A stretch of DNA of 64,000 nt from Hemicentrotus pulcherrimus (taxonomy: Eukaryota; Echinodermata; Echinoidea; Camarodonta; Strongylocentrotidae): the NCBI GenBank assembly GCA_003118195.1, contig BEXV01000757.1:27712-91711 (forward strand). Reading direction: 5' to 3'. This document shows positions 1 through 13,069 of this stretch, one piece after another; positions within the stretch are counted from its first letter, which is position 1, and each line of letters opens with the position of its first letter. The position numbers and the translations under genes were made by a program. Under the pieces are notes generated by a model, which made no database searches, had not been told where the DNA came from, and was given only the letters and a program-made list of their open reading frames with translations.

Positions 1-494
1 TTTGTTTTTATCTTTTGTATATTTATTTTGTAGCTTTCATTTTTCTTTTCATCTTCAAATTAACGTGCAGCTGAACCTTAGTTTTGTTTTAATTTATGTT
101 TTTTTTTTCAAGTTGTTGTAATTTTTTTTTTTTTTTAATTTGGCATAATGTAAATATGCATTGTTTTGTAAAGGTATAAAATGGAAAATAATGCTTCCTG
201 CATTTGATATTTGACATTTTCATTTTGTGGAGGAGGTGGTACAGACATGAATATAGGATACATGTATTGTGCACATAAACAATGACAGTTTTATTCAAGA
301 ATTGACATAAGATTACAAGTTTTCTTACAAATTTCACATTTTATAAATCAATGTACAATATAATCCAGCATGAACTGTACACCATAGTAGTACTGTATAC
401 TTCCACTCATTTCCCAGGGCTTCTTTCCTCACAAACCAGTTTTGTTGATCACGTTCCGGCCGAAACGTGACCTAGTGACCTGGTTAGATGGAGC
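1..494. other. AT-rich non-coding flank
   Basis: Low-complexity AT-rich DNA with T runs. No exon or repeat structure is supported. A minus-strand AATAAA hexamer lies near 288-293 and a minus-strand stop near 429-431, but neither can be tied to a convincing gene (see the finding on 429-985). Confidence 0.5.
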
Positions 495-985
495 TGACAA
501 TAGAGGCTGATTGGTTTCCCTTGCATCGGAGTTGACATGACCCAACTCCTTGGTAAAACCAAAACTTGCACCCTACCGATCAACTATGAGGCACACATAC
601 ATGTACATGTACATGTAGATTAACATGAAAGTACATGTAGCTGTTCATTTTTTTAACCTGTGATGTACATGTACATTGTAGCATTTACCTTTTTGTCAGA
701 GCCTGGTCAGAGGGGTGATGAATTTCCCTTCCATTGAATTTGACATGGCCCAACTCCTTGGTTAAGCCAAAACTTGCACCCTACCGATCAATTCTGAGGC
801 ACACATACATATAAACTAACATAAAAATAGATGTTGATTTATAAAGTTGTGATGTAGCATTTACCTTTGTGTTGGAGGGTGATGAATATCCTTCGCATCG
901 GAGTTGACATGGCCCTACTCCTTGGTTGAGCCAGAACTTGGACCCCGCTGATGAGCTCGTAGTGATATGCTGCATTGCCCTTTGA
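495..985. repeat. Diverged tandem repeat, three copies
   Basis: Three related segments share a core reading GACATGRCCCAACTCCTTGG on the + strand, with anchors near 534, 745 and 907, so the spacing is about 211 then 162 bp. The similarity continues through the following CTTGCACCCTACCGATCA segment in two copies and the preceding GCATTTACCTTT segment in two copies. Read on the minus strand, the core is exon-like in more than one frame, but one frame has a stop in one copy. I call it a repeat, not a gene. Confidence 0.7.
597..618. repeat. (TACATG)n island
   Basis: About three and a half copies of the self-complementary hexamer TACATG. Similar islands of two to four units recur across the window, for example 3761-3780, 4019-4036, 11055-11072, 22733-22755, 24981-24995 and 31029-31046. 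They stay very short and do not expand into long microsatellites. Confidence 0.85.
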
Positions 986-2642
986 AGATTACTAAAATAA
1001 AGAGGAGAAGGAGGAGGAAAATTCTGAGGTTAAAATGTAGATATGGAAAAAATTGGTGCAGCATTTACTTTTTTGTTGTTGATTGATCCAGTTGTTAGTT
1101 GGTTCATCCTTTGTACAGGTACCGGTATTTAAGGAAAACATTAAACATCTCATTACTGACTTTTTCAGACATCTGAAGGTGCCTGAAGGAAATACATATA
1201 TATAATTTGTACTTTAATATTACATGTACACATGTACATGTATATATATTTGAGCTCCCACCCCCTCCCACAAATTAGTGTTCAGACAGGATATTCTGAA
1301 TCTTATGCTATCATGTGAAATATATACTGTATATAAACTTATTAAAAAGTAAGTAAAAATTGCTCTCAGTTTTTTTTATACAGTGTATGATTAAAAAACA
1401 ATTGAAAATTAACAAGCGAAGCAGTTATTGAATGTTAAATAATCTTTTTCAAAAACTAACATTACACTTGTTTAAACACAGTACATACAAACAGGTGGTC
1501 GCACAGACTGATGATAAACTTTCCAGAATACACCTTTATATGAATGAATGCCCTTGCATGTGAACATTACATTTGAAGTAAAATACCAACATGAATTCAG
1601 TGCATGTTCACATGTACAGGTGTGTATTTTATGCATTTTTTAAGGTTGTGCTAGTTTTGGGTTGAACTTGAGGTTTGTCCATAGGGCCCTTCATTGTATA
1701 ATCAAATTTCAAGGCAACTGTTACAACTGCCATCCCCCGAGGGCCAAAGCCGTCCCATGCATACGGTAGACAAGATGGCAGGCTCGTAAAAGAAGAGAAT
1801 AGCCACAGCCTTCAGACTTTCAAGGGCTGCATATGAACTAACACAAGCTATGTTCACCCAAGATCGGCTTGGTTTAAATCTTTTAATTTTTTTAAACGTT
1901 GAAGTGGTCAACAACGATCCAATATACAACAACGGCGGTTCACACGGTGCCTGAAACAATGAGTATTCTAAGATATAAACTGCAAGCCGGGAAAGTATTT
2001 ATTTTAACTAAAAGCTGGCATCCATGCGGCGCATAAGTTCAAATAAGGACCCCCATCTGCTGGTAGTTATTGTGATATCCTTAAGATTGCTCATGGTTTG
2101 TAACTTAAAGGAAAGTTGAAGTTTCGTAACCACGAGATGACTACAAGATAGTTCCAAAGTTTGAAACCATGACCTCAACCTAAAGTTGATATACTGCTGT
2201 GTAAACCTACCGTAGTAACCTACCTACATTGTACATGTAACAAGAAATGAAGAGATACCGGTAACTTCAAAGTTTAAAAACCATGACCTAAACATAAAGA
2301 TAATAGACTGCCACGTAAACCTACCTACATGTATACATGTACATTATGTACAGAGAATACAGAATCAATGTGGGTGTGTGGGAGCAAGTGTTTTAAGTGT
2401 GCTTCAATTGCAGGACCCACCTCCTGATTTCCGTGCATTCTCCAATCATTGCAGGTCATGCATACAGATTCGCTGAACAACAAGTGAGTCTCTTTTGGAA
2501 TGTCACAGAGCTGTCAAGGTATTATGGCAAAGAAGTGATAGACTTTTGCAGACAAAGTGACATTAAATGACTCTTGATATGACAGGCAATGATTGCCATC
2601 CCTATAACAGGATTGAGTGAAGAGGAACATACATGTACATGT
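986..2642. other. No gene recognised
   Basis: Non-coding DNA with AT-rich stretches and scattered TACATG islands. Short open frames, such as one on the minus strand at 1702-1959, have no recognisable domain and no coding signature. A slightly GC-richer patch at 1720-1960 has no supported function. Confidence 0.5.
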
Positions 2643-2947
2643 AAGGCCTGTCCTCATCAGCTTGAGTTAGCCAAATAACCTGCTATTTTCATACCGGTAC
2701 TCAGGATATTATCCCGAAGCTTGAAATTGCGTCTTCACCAGACAGATACACTCATCACAAACTAGCTCGGACGGTAACAAATTTTCCAGATAGCAGGATA
2801 CTTTGGAAACAAGACCAAGATTTCTCAGGATATTTTCTGGACCAAATATCCTGGTAATTGCAACTGCGAGCTGAAAACGACACAAATTAATCGGGATAGT
2901 TAAAATAGTGGGTTATTTGGCAAACTCGAGCTGAACAAGACAGGCTT
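2643..2947. mobile_element. MITE family A (AAGGCCTGTC termini), copy 1
   Basis: About 305 bp, bounded by AAGGCCTGTCCTCATCAGC on the left and the inverted AGCTGAACAAGACAGGCTT on the right. Sub-terminal segments pairing GCCAAATAACC with GGGTTATTTGGC extend the inverted repeat. Related copies lie at 8021-8418 and 38795-39085. There is no coding capacity. The flanks are TA-rich, but I could not fix the target duplication. Confidence 0.75.
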
Positions 2948-5900
2948 ATAATGTCTGCCTCTCTTTACAATGAAAAAGGGAAGAGAACATGTGCAGAAGA
3001 ACAGGATGTTTTCTCTTGTCGGAAGTGTCAAGAGGGGAACAGTGTGTTCTCCAGAGAGAGGTCTTTTGTAGAAAGTGGGAAGTGAGGTAGAAGCACGGGA
3101 TTGTCCCGTGTTTTAAAAGTTGGATAGATATTTCCTCTTTGTGGCAATTTGGAAAGAGGAATGTAATGTTCTTTGTTGTGCCAGCTGTGGCAAGGATGTT
3201 CATAGACATTTGGTGTACAAATTTACATGTACTTCATTTTGTAGATACAAAATACTTCCTTTTTGTAATATTTGTCGCAAATAAAAACAAAATTCTGTAT
3301 TTGAAGGTGTCTGATCAATAGCTACTTGCTATTAAAACATGACATTTGCGTACATGTCATTACACATTCTGTTTGTGGCCCTCACTATTCTTGCTTTACT
3401 GATTGCAGTCTCTGCAGATGTGCCTTTGGGCTATTTGGCTGGACCTTGATTGAATGTGTAAAACCTCATCCGATTCAGGTTCTATTCTTTAAAGCCACAA
3501 GGACCTACTGCATCTTTTCTCATTTATGATTCTTGTGCATAAACATTTTACAGGTCTGATATCAGGGACACATACATGTACCTGTACATTTGATATTGAT
3601 TCATGTGTTAATAACCATATGACCAAAAGCACATTTAAATTTAAATATGCAAATCTTTAGAATTTCTTATAATTACAAATATAAAATGAATGAATCGAAT
3701 CGTACATGTACCTATCAATAAATCAGTAAACTGTCTAGCCAATAGCCACCCATCAGTACTTACATGTACATGTACATGTAACATACAGCATTCAAAGCAA
3801 GATGTGAGTTGCACTTTGCAGTACATGTACATGTTTCGTCCTCTTCAAAGAGTGGATACCTGTCTAGAAATCTGTCTCTAACCCCTCTTTAGACTCACCA
3901 CCCCCCCCCCCCCCCCCCCCCCCCCCCNCACCCTACTCTCCCCACCCTCCTCTCCTCTCGATCACTTCAACCACTTCAAATCACTGACATGAATTTTCAG
4001 GTGAATTAAAATAGATGCCATGTACATGTACATGTACTATGCAAGTTTCTTGGCCGCATCCAATTTCAATTTGCACCCACAAATTAATTTCGACATAAGT
4101 TCTTGGCTCGGATCGAGCTGTCAGTTTCTTCATTCTCAATATACCTCATGCAGGCGAGATACCGTTACGATAGATTAGAGATGCAATATCCTAGGACCCT
4201 GGGCTGCTTTTTACAGGATTAGATTTCAATATTTTAATGACAATCATAGATTGGGTGAGATGAACAAGACTTGATTCCTCCTCCATAACTCATTTCTTTT
4301 TTTGACGGTCACCAAATATTGTTAATGGGAGGCAAGATTTAGAGTTGGACCCGTACTAAGGGTTTCTTCAGTTAAAAAAATACTTTGGAAACTCGTGGAT
4401 TACTGTAAGTCATGAAAAGATAGAAGAAAATTTTCCCCATACATGTACATACAAAGGTTGCCCCAAACATAGAAAAGTTGTTGAAAAAACATGATAAAAT
4501 CAACATCAAGCATAGGAATATTATGGGAAAAAACAAAGGGGTGGAGGTGTTATACATGATGCATACTTGTGTAAGTAGTTTCCAGAATTTGATATGATTT
4601 TGCAAAGCAAAGGAAAGGGTCATTGAAAATTCATGGATAAGTCACAGAAATTTATGTGTCTGGAAAATACCTGGTAATGGTATTGAATTAAACATGTTTG
4701 TGACATTGGCAAGTGACGGCCACTCTCCTTTGCGCTCTGTCATGAAAATTAACTTGAAAACTGCATCATTCACCATCAAGTCCCAACATTTTCTCTAAAT
4801 TTGATATACTTGAGTGTCCAAGATGTGTTTCTTCATGCAACTCCAGGGAACCATTTTGCGTGTATCTTATTACTATTCGCTATGCGCCATCGGTTTGGTT
4901 GCTATTTATGTTTGAGAATGTGTGAGAAGGTTCTCAAGTTTACTGTCCACAAATTTAAGAAGATATGAATTTGTGAGTGGTATCGGAGAGCGTGTGCAGT
5001 CTTTTCTTAGAATTGAAAAATATTTAAAAACTTGTCCTTGTGTAATGTAACCTTCTCCAGGTTCAAATTTATTCTTACAATTTTAGTGTGGAGCCCACGC
5101 TGAACCATGCTGTAGCTGGATATCTTACAACACCAGACTACAAAGGGTGATCTGACATTTTTTAGGGCAACAATTGCTCCAGGATTTATTTGCCAAAGCT
5201 TTGGGATGGAATAAAAATGTAGGGTTGCATTAGTTTTAGGTTAGATTTACATGTAGGGTAAGGGTTATAGGGTTTAAGTGAGTCATTCGGGTGATGTAGG
5301 AAATCGATTGCAGAGGTATTTTTGTCAGAGCAAAAAAGCAGTTCATCTTGACACCTCCTGATGCAGCACTAAAGATGCAACTGTCACTGCATGTCAGTAA
5401 CAATCCCCAAGTTGGATAATTAGTTCTGCCCTCAAGTTGACAGTAGAAGTGATACGGTCCCTTCCTGTCCCTCGAAGACAGGGTACTCCATAACCGCTCC
5501 AATTCTTAGAATGTTTAACCCCAAAGGAGGGAATTCTTTACACTTTAGTTCTACAGGGTCCATGAGAGATGCGAAAGAATTTTGTATAGAAATGTAAATT
5601 TACATATTTGATCTTATACTAGTGAACCCAACAAGAATGCTGAGAACGTCCTTGATTTTTTAAATCTTTGAAGTACATGTAATAGGATCATTTTTAAATG
5701 TGTTATATAATTTGTTTTAGGATTTTTTTGAGAGTTTTGAGAGACAAACCTCACCAAAAATATAGAGGTACATGTATGCACACCTGATCATGTCTTCCTC
5801 GGTAATTTAATGATAGCCATTTATCAATTTGTTGATTTCGTGGCATACAGTACATGATTTGGTGATGGTTTCTCCCTGGTCAGTACTCTTCACTGACCAA

Positions 5901-6639
5901 CTTGCTAACTTCAATGCCAAACTAAACATTCTAACTAACCCTTACTTTAAGGATAAGCTCATACCCAAATTGTAACCCTAACCCTGGATCTTTGATGACA
6001 TACAGCTGTAAGCCCCAGACCAGCTGTCATCAGAGCAAAAGTCCGGTCTGTAGCCACCTAATGATCATTGTACAGTATAATGCAACATATCAACATCTTC
6101 AGTAGATTTCCATCATTCTGGAACAAAATGACCGCTAGATGGTCAAGATGACTCTGTAGCAGATGACCATCAGTTGTTAATCAGGTCATAATATGTTCTC
6201 AAACACTTGCCTGGAAGCAGATGAGCCAGTTTTTTCCAGCATTGAAGTGTTCTCGTAATGTTGTTATTCCTCGAGTAGTGTTCATGATTTCAAACATGAT
6301 CCCTTCAAGGATGTACATATAAATGTATTCACTGCACATACAGTATAACAATCAGCTGGTGACAATAATTTTGTTTACAAAATGTGTACAAAAAATGTTG
6401 TTGTATAGAACATTTTAAAATGTGGCCAAGAAGAAAGCTGATGTTCTTTTTATGACAAGATTGTGCACATGAATGTGCTGCAGTAAATATTTACACCAGC
6501 TTGAGTGTCTTAGCATGCTACAACTTATGCCAAAGCAAAGTACAAGTACCTACATGTAAATGCTTATTTTTACTGCAAAGTTATTCTTTCTCTTTATTTG
6601 CTCAGTCTCCCTCTTTCTTCAAAGTCAGGAGAGAGATGG
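2948..6639. other. No gene recognised
   Basis: Non-coding stretch of about 3.7 kb with no recognisable exon on either strand. It contains TACATG islands (3761-3780, 4019-4036) and a poly-C run at 3901. Open frames here are short and lack domains or splice context. Confidence 0.45.
3901..3928. repeat. Poly-C tract ending in an N
   Basis: Twenty-seven C residues followed by a single N at 3928, then more C-rich sequence. The N probably marks unresolved homopolymer length. Confidence 0.9.
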
Positions 6640-7190
6640 AGAGAGAGAGAGGGGGAGGGAGGAGGTGGGGAGACAAAGACAAGGAGATAGAGAGAGAGAC
6701 AGACAGACAAAGAAGGGAGAGGGAGCCAGATATAACCAAAAAAAAGAAAAAAGATAGAGGGGAGAAAGAGAGAGAGAGGGAGAGGGGGAAGAGAAAGAGA
6801 GAAAGAGACCATCATGTGAAGTGCACTTGTACTTTGATTCCTGAGAATCCAGAGTTACAGAGGACAATCATGTATTTAATTGTGACGGAATGTCTCATCT
6901 TTACCTATTCAATTCCATATTCATTCAGAGCATGCGCCAGCCCATGGTCAGGAAAGACGTGACGGTAGAACAAAGTGATCAACGCAAATGGGCCTCGCAA
7001 GGAAATCGAAGATGGTTGCACAAAAGCTGCTTAGCTGCCGAGCACCTCCATCTTGAGTGGGCTCTTAGAGTGAGTGAGAGAAGTGAGAGAGAGAGAGAGA
7101 GAGAGAGAGATAAAGAAAAATAGAAAGAAAGAGAGAAGGGGAAAGAGAAGGAGAGAGGAGAGAGAGAGAGAGAGAGAGAGCGTGGGAGGA
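6640..7190. repeat. GA-rich polypurine tracts
   Basis: Two long (GA)n and GGGA-rich blocks, at about 6640-6815 and 7070-7180, separated by ordinary sequence. Open frames across them encode only Arg/Glu-rich or Ser/Leu-rich low complexity on opposite strands and are not genes. Confidence 0.85.
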
Positions 7191-7654
7191 CACGTGCGTG
7201 CTGGTACATGATGGAAATTCCAAGGATTAGCCGAGAACTGACAATCGTTTGATCATCAGACCAGATTGCACTTTGTTTTACTCCCCCTAAAACATGAACA
7301 GTTCCAAATGTACGTGTTTCACATACCAATATATTATATACATGTACATGTAGCGATTCTTAAACTGTCATGTATTTTCTGTATCTCTAAAAAAAAACTT
7401 TAAGAAAACAACAACACTTCTTTATTCAACTATACATGTAGATAGCATCAAGGGCATATCAAACTCACAAGGGAAATGGAAATTGGTATGATTTACATGT
7501 ATTTAGGGAAAGAAGGAGAAAATTAGGGACTAAGATAACCGTTATGTCGGTATGGTTCCTAGCTATTCAAGTGTGCCCTGGAAATCAGGGAGAGTCTGAC
7601 TAGAAATGAAAACTCCTCTTCGAAAATAGTAACTTTTTTTTAAACACTGTGTTG

Positions 7655-7745
7655 CCAATTTAGAGACTTTAATGATTAATAATAAATTGCCCTTCTTCGA
7701 GAATGGCACAATGTACTGCATTGGAAAGAGTATTTTAAAAATCCT
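7655..7745. repeat. Dispersed repeat, partner at 46436-46535
   Basis: Contains TTGCCAATTTAGAGACT followed by a diverged 70-bp segment that matches 46444 onward. The partner copy runs directly into the decayed PX pseudo-exon. The family is unknown. Confidence 0.6.
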
Positions 7746-8020
7746 GTGCGTTTTTTTTTGCTCTTTCTGGATCAAAAGATGATGCAAAAACATCACTATC
7801 AGGAGACACTGAACTGCTACAGTTTGAACATGAAACTGGATGATTCTTATTTCGTAGCCCCAAGCTTGCGTCATCTCTCTCGTTCCCTTGTGCTGGACTA
7901 ATGGCAATTCCTCTACTAGTCTGATTGGTGTCCTAAGCCAGAGAGATAAGCCCAGCTGATCCCACACTCATCAGAACCTGCCTGCCGCAGCACACACGTT
8001 CATTACGATTGAATCTCTTT

Positions 8021-8418
8021 AGGCATGTTTCCATCAGCTCGAGATTGCCAAATATCCCGCTATTTGAACTATCCCGATCACAAATTATCCAGTTAATTTT
8101 CGTCGTCATCAGCTTGAAATTGCAGTTAGCAGGACAGTTGGTCGAGATAATCATCCCAAGATATCTTGGGCTAGCTTGCAAAATATCCTGCTATTTGGCA
8201 AAATATCCCACTATTTGTCCGGTGCATCTTCACCAGGCAAAGACTCGCACTATGCGTGAACGCTGAGCAAAGTATCTCGAGCTAATTTCTTGAGCTCGAG
8301 TTTCAAGTTTCGAGGTCAAGTCTCGAGCTGATGAAGAAGCGATTTGTAACTTTTGGATTATTTCCCAAATCAGAAATAGCGGGCTATTTGGCAATCTCGA
8401 GCTGATGAGGACAGGCCT
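8021..8418. mobile_element. MITE family A, copy 2
   Basis: The left terminus resembles AGGCATGTTTCCATCAGCTC and the right terminus ends AGCTGATGAGGACAGGCCTT. Inside, ATCCCGCTATTTG-type and AGCGGGCTATTTGGC-type segments are inverted. It is longer than copies 1 and 3 and carries extra CTCGAG-rich sequence. Open frames inside it are incidental. Confidence 0.65.
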
Positions 8419-8576
8419 TTTGCTGAATTCCCACCTGAAGTGGAATTGCCCCCAGCAAGTCTCAGGACGGCGCTTCTCCTCTTATGCATTTATGGATAAG
8501 CTGCAAACTGGGACATATTGACATGGGCCATTTTTACACTCGTTGAAGGATTAAACCTTCCGCGTTAAATCGTCTC

Positions 8577-8900
8577 CTAGATTGCCATGACAACAAAGCT
8601 TTCAACTACATTGTTTTGGGCACTTCAATCATTTTATTAAAACTTTCATTGGTTTTGAGGTGGGTTTTTTTTTTTTTCTTCATATTGCACTGAATAACAA
8701 ATATATTGAATATTTGATCCATAAAACCTGAAATAACCCTCTCTTTTTAGGTTTCAAAATTGCGGTCTGCTAGATTATCATGACAGCAAAGCTATCAACT
8801 ACATACATGTAGTTCTGTGCACTTGAATAATTTCATTACAACTTTAATCGGTTTTAAGGTGTGTTTTTTTCTCTTTATATTGCACTGAAATATAATTTTT
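8577..8900. repeat. 193-bp tandem duplication
   Basis: CTAGATTGCCATGACAACAAAG at about 8577 recurs as CTAGATTATCATGACAGCAAAG at about 8770. Both are followed by matching segments ending in a T-rich stretch and ATATTGCACTGAA. Two diverged copies. Confidence 0.75.
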
Positions 8901-11900
8901 TGGGGGACATATTTCATTTAATACAATCTTTCTCTTTTCTTATCTAATATGTATATGTATTAATTGATGAGCTAATTGGGCATTAAGATATATGAGTAGA
9001 TTAATGAACTGCTTCTTCTATACAAACCAGGTCTTACATTTTTTAGTAACATTACTGCTTATTTTTCTATCTTATACGCTTTTGTTCTGAGTATTCAAAT
9101 TCCCTTTCAACTAATTGAGCATGAAATTCTCAATGATTAATGTGCCATAAATCCTATACCATGTAGATGTATGATGAGGAATACCATGCGATGATTTTCT
9201 TAATCTTCAATAAATCTTGATTGACAATTCCAAAAGGTTGTTTGCTTGAAAGTTCAATGTAATTGAAGAAAAAATTTTACTGGAAATTAGAGGAGCATAA
9301 TGAGCACAACTTTTATGTGATCGCAACCAGGGATTTACATTAGTTTTTGTACTCTTTTGTTTGTTTTGTATTTAAATTTAGGAGACAAAAAATCTTGACA
9401 AGAGAATTCTAGTAATTTGGAAAACCTTTGTCATTTATCACATGAGATCTCAGAGAGTGTTGTGATCACAGACAAGTGTAGAGAAGCTCTAAGGAAGCTG
9501 TTGCTAATGCCCTGGAGCCTCTCTGACAGGTCTCAACCCCTAATGGTTATTCGGAGGGTAGAGAAATCATCAAAGCGTAAACCATGTGATCAAACTTTCA
9601 TCTTGTGCCTTGACAAATTCAGACGCCGGCTGCCTTCACTTTTTCGTTGGAAACCGTGAGGAAAGAAAAAAAGATTTCATGAAAACTGCATGAGATGACG
9701 TTGGAATAATTATCCCCCCGGGATGCTCCTGAGAAATTTTTTCTTCTTCATCCCCCTATGAAGGATGGGGGGGGGGATTCCATCTTGGGGATTGTTGACT
9801 CTGTGTCTGGCGTCCATTTTAATAAGGTGCCCTGACACAATGCAGTGTTCACCTGTCTGAATGCATGCGATCCATCTGTTAACCAATAGAGTACTTAGTT
9901 CATGGAGGTGCATTGACTGGTTCTTAGCCCTTTTCATGCCCACAAATTTAACTTCTTTACTCTGCATCACCTGAGACAATGCAGTCTGTCACCTATCTGC
10001 ATGCATACGTTATGTGTACTATTCCATCAGTGTACCATTCCATATGTTATTACCCATATAGTCTTTAGATCACTCAGGTGTGTCTGAGGTCCCATGCCAT
10101 GGACGCCAAATCCTGCCCATCAAGCATGTGAATTAATTCTCCGCTGAGACTTTAAACATGAAGTACCATTCTTTTTCTTCCTGAACTAGAATCAGGTATT
10201 TGCGGTTTTGTTTTTATTGTCATCAAAGATATGTGAAGCTAAATTTAGCAATGGAATCATGGGCCTAAATTTGACTTCTGAAAGTTCATTTGGCATAAAT
10301 TTTAGTAAAGTTACAGGTGTAGAAGGAATTAAAGATGTCACATGTGGAGTTGGTTCTTCATATCTTCTTATTATAATATAATGGCTTTCTTTAGGCACTG
10401 TGTTAATGCCCACTTCAAAGATAGAAGATATTTAAGAGGATTCTTTTCATAGAGATGTCCAGACAAGCAGCCGCCAATTTCTTACAGTTCAACTTTCCAA
10501 AATGGCAAAAAAAATGTTCAAACTGTTTGATGAAGGGGGTTTAGAGATGAATGCTTGCAGAAGACCTGGGGTTTTCTCATTCTAATACACACCAAACTTC
10601 TCTTGGTAAATCAAAAAATTTCCCCAGGTGGTCATCTATAGTAGATGTGGAATTCAGTGAGAGAGTATTCAGTTAACTGTTATAGATCAAATCTATTTGG
10701 ACCACAACAAAATAGTTTGACTTTTGCAAAGTTAGACTTAGGAAGTGTAAATGAACATGTTTTGCATTGTTTGGTCCACATCATTTATTTTACTTTTAAT
10801 AAGGAAGATTTGACTCATGCAACTTGGAGATATGCAGACAATAACTGTATGATTTAACTTACATGTATGTGCAAGTCCAGAACTTTAACAGCAAAAGTCT
10901 TTGACAAGCATTTTAGTTTTCAATAGAAACTTAATCATAAAATTAGCAAACGGGTCCATTTACACTACACCTCGATGGGGCTTGGGGCCATTAAAAAAAT
11001 TCAATTGTTGCCATTTTTCAAATTGTTCTATTGCTGTATTCCTATCAGTTTATTATGTACATGTACATGTAGGTCAAATTTGGTGATGCAAGTCATGACG
11101 TGGATCACAGATAAAAGACATTTCTCTTTTCTTTGAATAAACTGCACGATGCAGACAACTTTTGTTGCTTTATTAGGGTCACAAAAATGAATTATTCATG
11201 CACATCAATATGGGTTTATTTCTCTTGTCTAATACACTGAGTTGAGATAAAAACTGAAAGTTTTTTAGAAGCTGCATCACATTCCTACATGTAATCCTCA
11301 AGGATTTGTACATGTAAATACCCTAATCACCCTGTTTGTGCACTTATTTTTATATATTTTGTATTATTTGAGGTAAATACACCCACTCCCGATGTGAAAA
11401 ACACTTTTTTTGTTACAGTGATATCTACATGTATATTACTTTAATTTAAGCGCTTTATCAGGAGAATTTTCTGAGTTGCGTAAGAGGCATAATGCAAAAT
11501 TATTAATAAGAGAGAAGACAGATTGCCAAGGTGGTTACTTCATGTATTGCTCATGAATGGTAAACAACTAAATAAACCTGATTAGCAGAACTAAGGAGAT
11601 GAGCAGCAAATGTGATGGAATGTTGGGTGTAATCGGGATGTACCTGAAGGGAGAAAACCTTTTGTAAATGAATGTGACTAAAAAGTTTAAAGGAATATAC
11701 AATGTCTTTTGATTGCCAAAAGGGTATTAACGCTATTTACCAGTCTCTCGTCTCTATATCTCTCAGGAGACAATATGAAAGGAATATACATGTATATAAA
11801 TGTACATGTCTATCATATGCTGATAGCCAGATGGATGTTAAGTCAATGATGATCTTGGTTTTTTATGATTATCATTTCCACCTTTTCACATAGAATTACA

Positions 11901-12076
11901 CTGTAATGCCCTTCGTGTTTTTAACAGAAAAATGAATAATAGATTTCAGTGAACACCTGCTCTTGTTGTACTAGTATATTATTACAAGCTAGTTAAATTG
12001 TATTTGTATTCATGCACACAGCTTGAAATGCTGCACTGTGTCCCCCCTCAAAGGAATCCCCCCCCCCCCACCTTAA
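8901..12076. other. No gene recognised
   Basis: About 3.2 kb of AT-rich DNA without a recognisable exon, RNA gene or transposon terminus. Small G or C runs occur near 9767 and 12060, and there is a TACATG island at 11055-11072. Confidence 0.45.
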
Positions 12077-12466
12077 AGGCATTGTTTAACAATGCCAAAT
12101 CTGAGATGCGCATGGCCTTGCGTGTTATCAGTCTTTGTGGTATATTGTAACATTGAAGCCCTAAAAATAATTGCGTTTTCAAAATGATAATGAAGTGCTT
12201 CAAAAAAGTAAAAATCTTTAAATGACCGGTTTTACTATACTCATTTTCCCCAGTAGAATGTAGTGTTGTAAAAAACAGTTTGGAAAACGTTTTTTGAAAT
12301 TTATATTCCAATCATAAATATCTTGAAAATCAAACACACGATTGGCTTGTAAATGTCATGGGATTCATTTCTGACCTAATGGTACATAATTATGATTGCA
12401 GCATGAGCTAAATCCAGGATTTTGTTTGGAATCAGAGGCAAAGCTACCCAATACCTTTAAGATACA
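12077..12466. mobile_element. TTAA-type MITE (AGGCATTG termini)
   Basis: A 390-bp non-coding element starting AGGCATTG and ending CAATACCT, flanked on both sides by TTAA (12073-12076 and 12467-12470). TTAA target duplication is typical of the Kolobok and piggyBac superfamilies. I cannot decide between them without the autonomous partner. Confidence 0.7.
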
Positions 12467-12516
12467 AAAAATAGGGAACTTCAAATACTAACTTCTTTAA
12501 AAAACACATTTCACCA

Positions 12517-12588
12517 AATGTCATGATAGATTGGTAAAGGTAGATAACCCTGAATGTCATGATAGATTGGTAAAGGTAGATAACCCTG
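12517..12588. repeat. 36-bp perfect tandem duplication
   Basis: Two adjacent identical 36-bp units beginning AATGTCATGATAGATTGG, which indicates a recent duplication. Confidence 0.9.
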
Positions 12589-12899
12589 AATGGGTATCTA
12601 AGGTAATTAAAGGAGAAGAACTTCCTTTGTTCGATTGCCTGTAAGACCTTTCTAAGCTTATCAAGCCCATCTCATCTTTTCTGAGTGGGATGATGATGTT
12701 CTCTCATCCTGTCAAGATCACAACGGATGACAGGTCATGTCTTCATCGCGGGCTCTTTGTATAGTGTGAGTAAAAAAAAAAAAGAAGGAAGAAACACATA
12801 TTCATGCCCAAATATCATTGTTAGCAGTACAAATATTTTAAAATTAAAAGATTAGATGCACTAATTGGTGATGGTGGTTGTGGCGGTTGTGGCGGCTTC

Positions 12900-13022
12900 T
12901 ACTATAGCGACATGTTTGTTGGATGAATGTCTTACCAAAGGACATAAATGCCAGGCTGGTATTTGAACCCTCAACCCTTGGATAGAGCTAGAGGCAAGTG
13001 AATGAACCACTATACCACAACA
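12900..13022 (-). mobile_element. tRNA-derived SINE
   Basis: The minus strand has a box-A-like segment TGGTATAGTGGTTC and, about 45 nt later, a box-B-like GGGTTCAAATACC, the spacing of an RNA polymerase III internal promoter. Downstream comes TTTATGTCCTTTGGTAAGAC, resembling the CCTTGGGCAAGAC segment seen in many animal tRNA-derived SINEs. No clean acceptor stem is visible, so it is not a functional tRNA gene. Confidence 0.65.
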
Positions 13023-13069
13023 CCTTCACTTGACTCAGAAAAGCCCAAACCCAGGAGCTCCCAGGGGCA

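Noticed and set aside
6501..7329. Long frames on both strands rich in Arg/Glu or Ser/Leu
   Set aside because: They translate GA-rich simple repeats.
12900..13022. Functional tRNA gene on the minus strand
   Set aside because: Box A and box B are present, but no proper acceptor stem or cloverleaf can be drawn; a SINE is the better fit.
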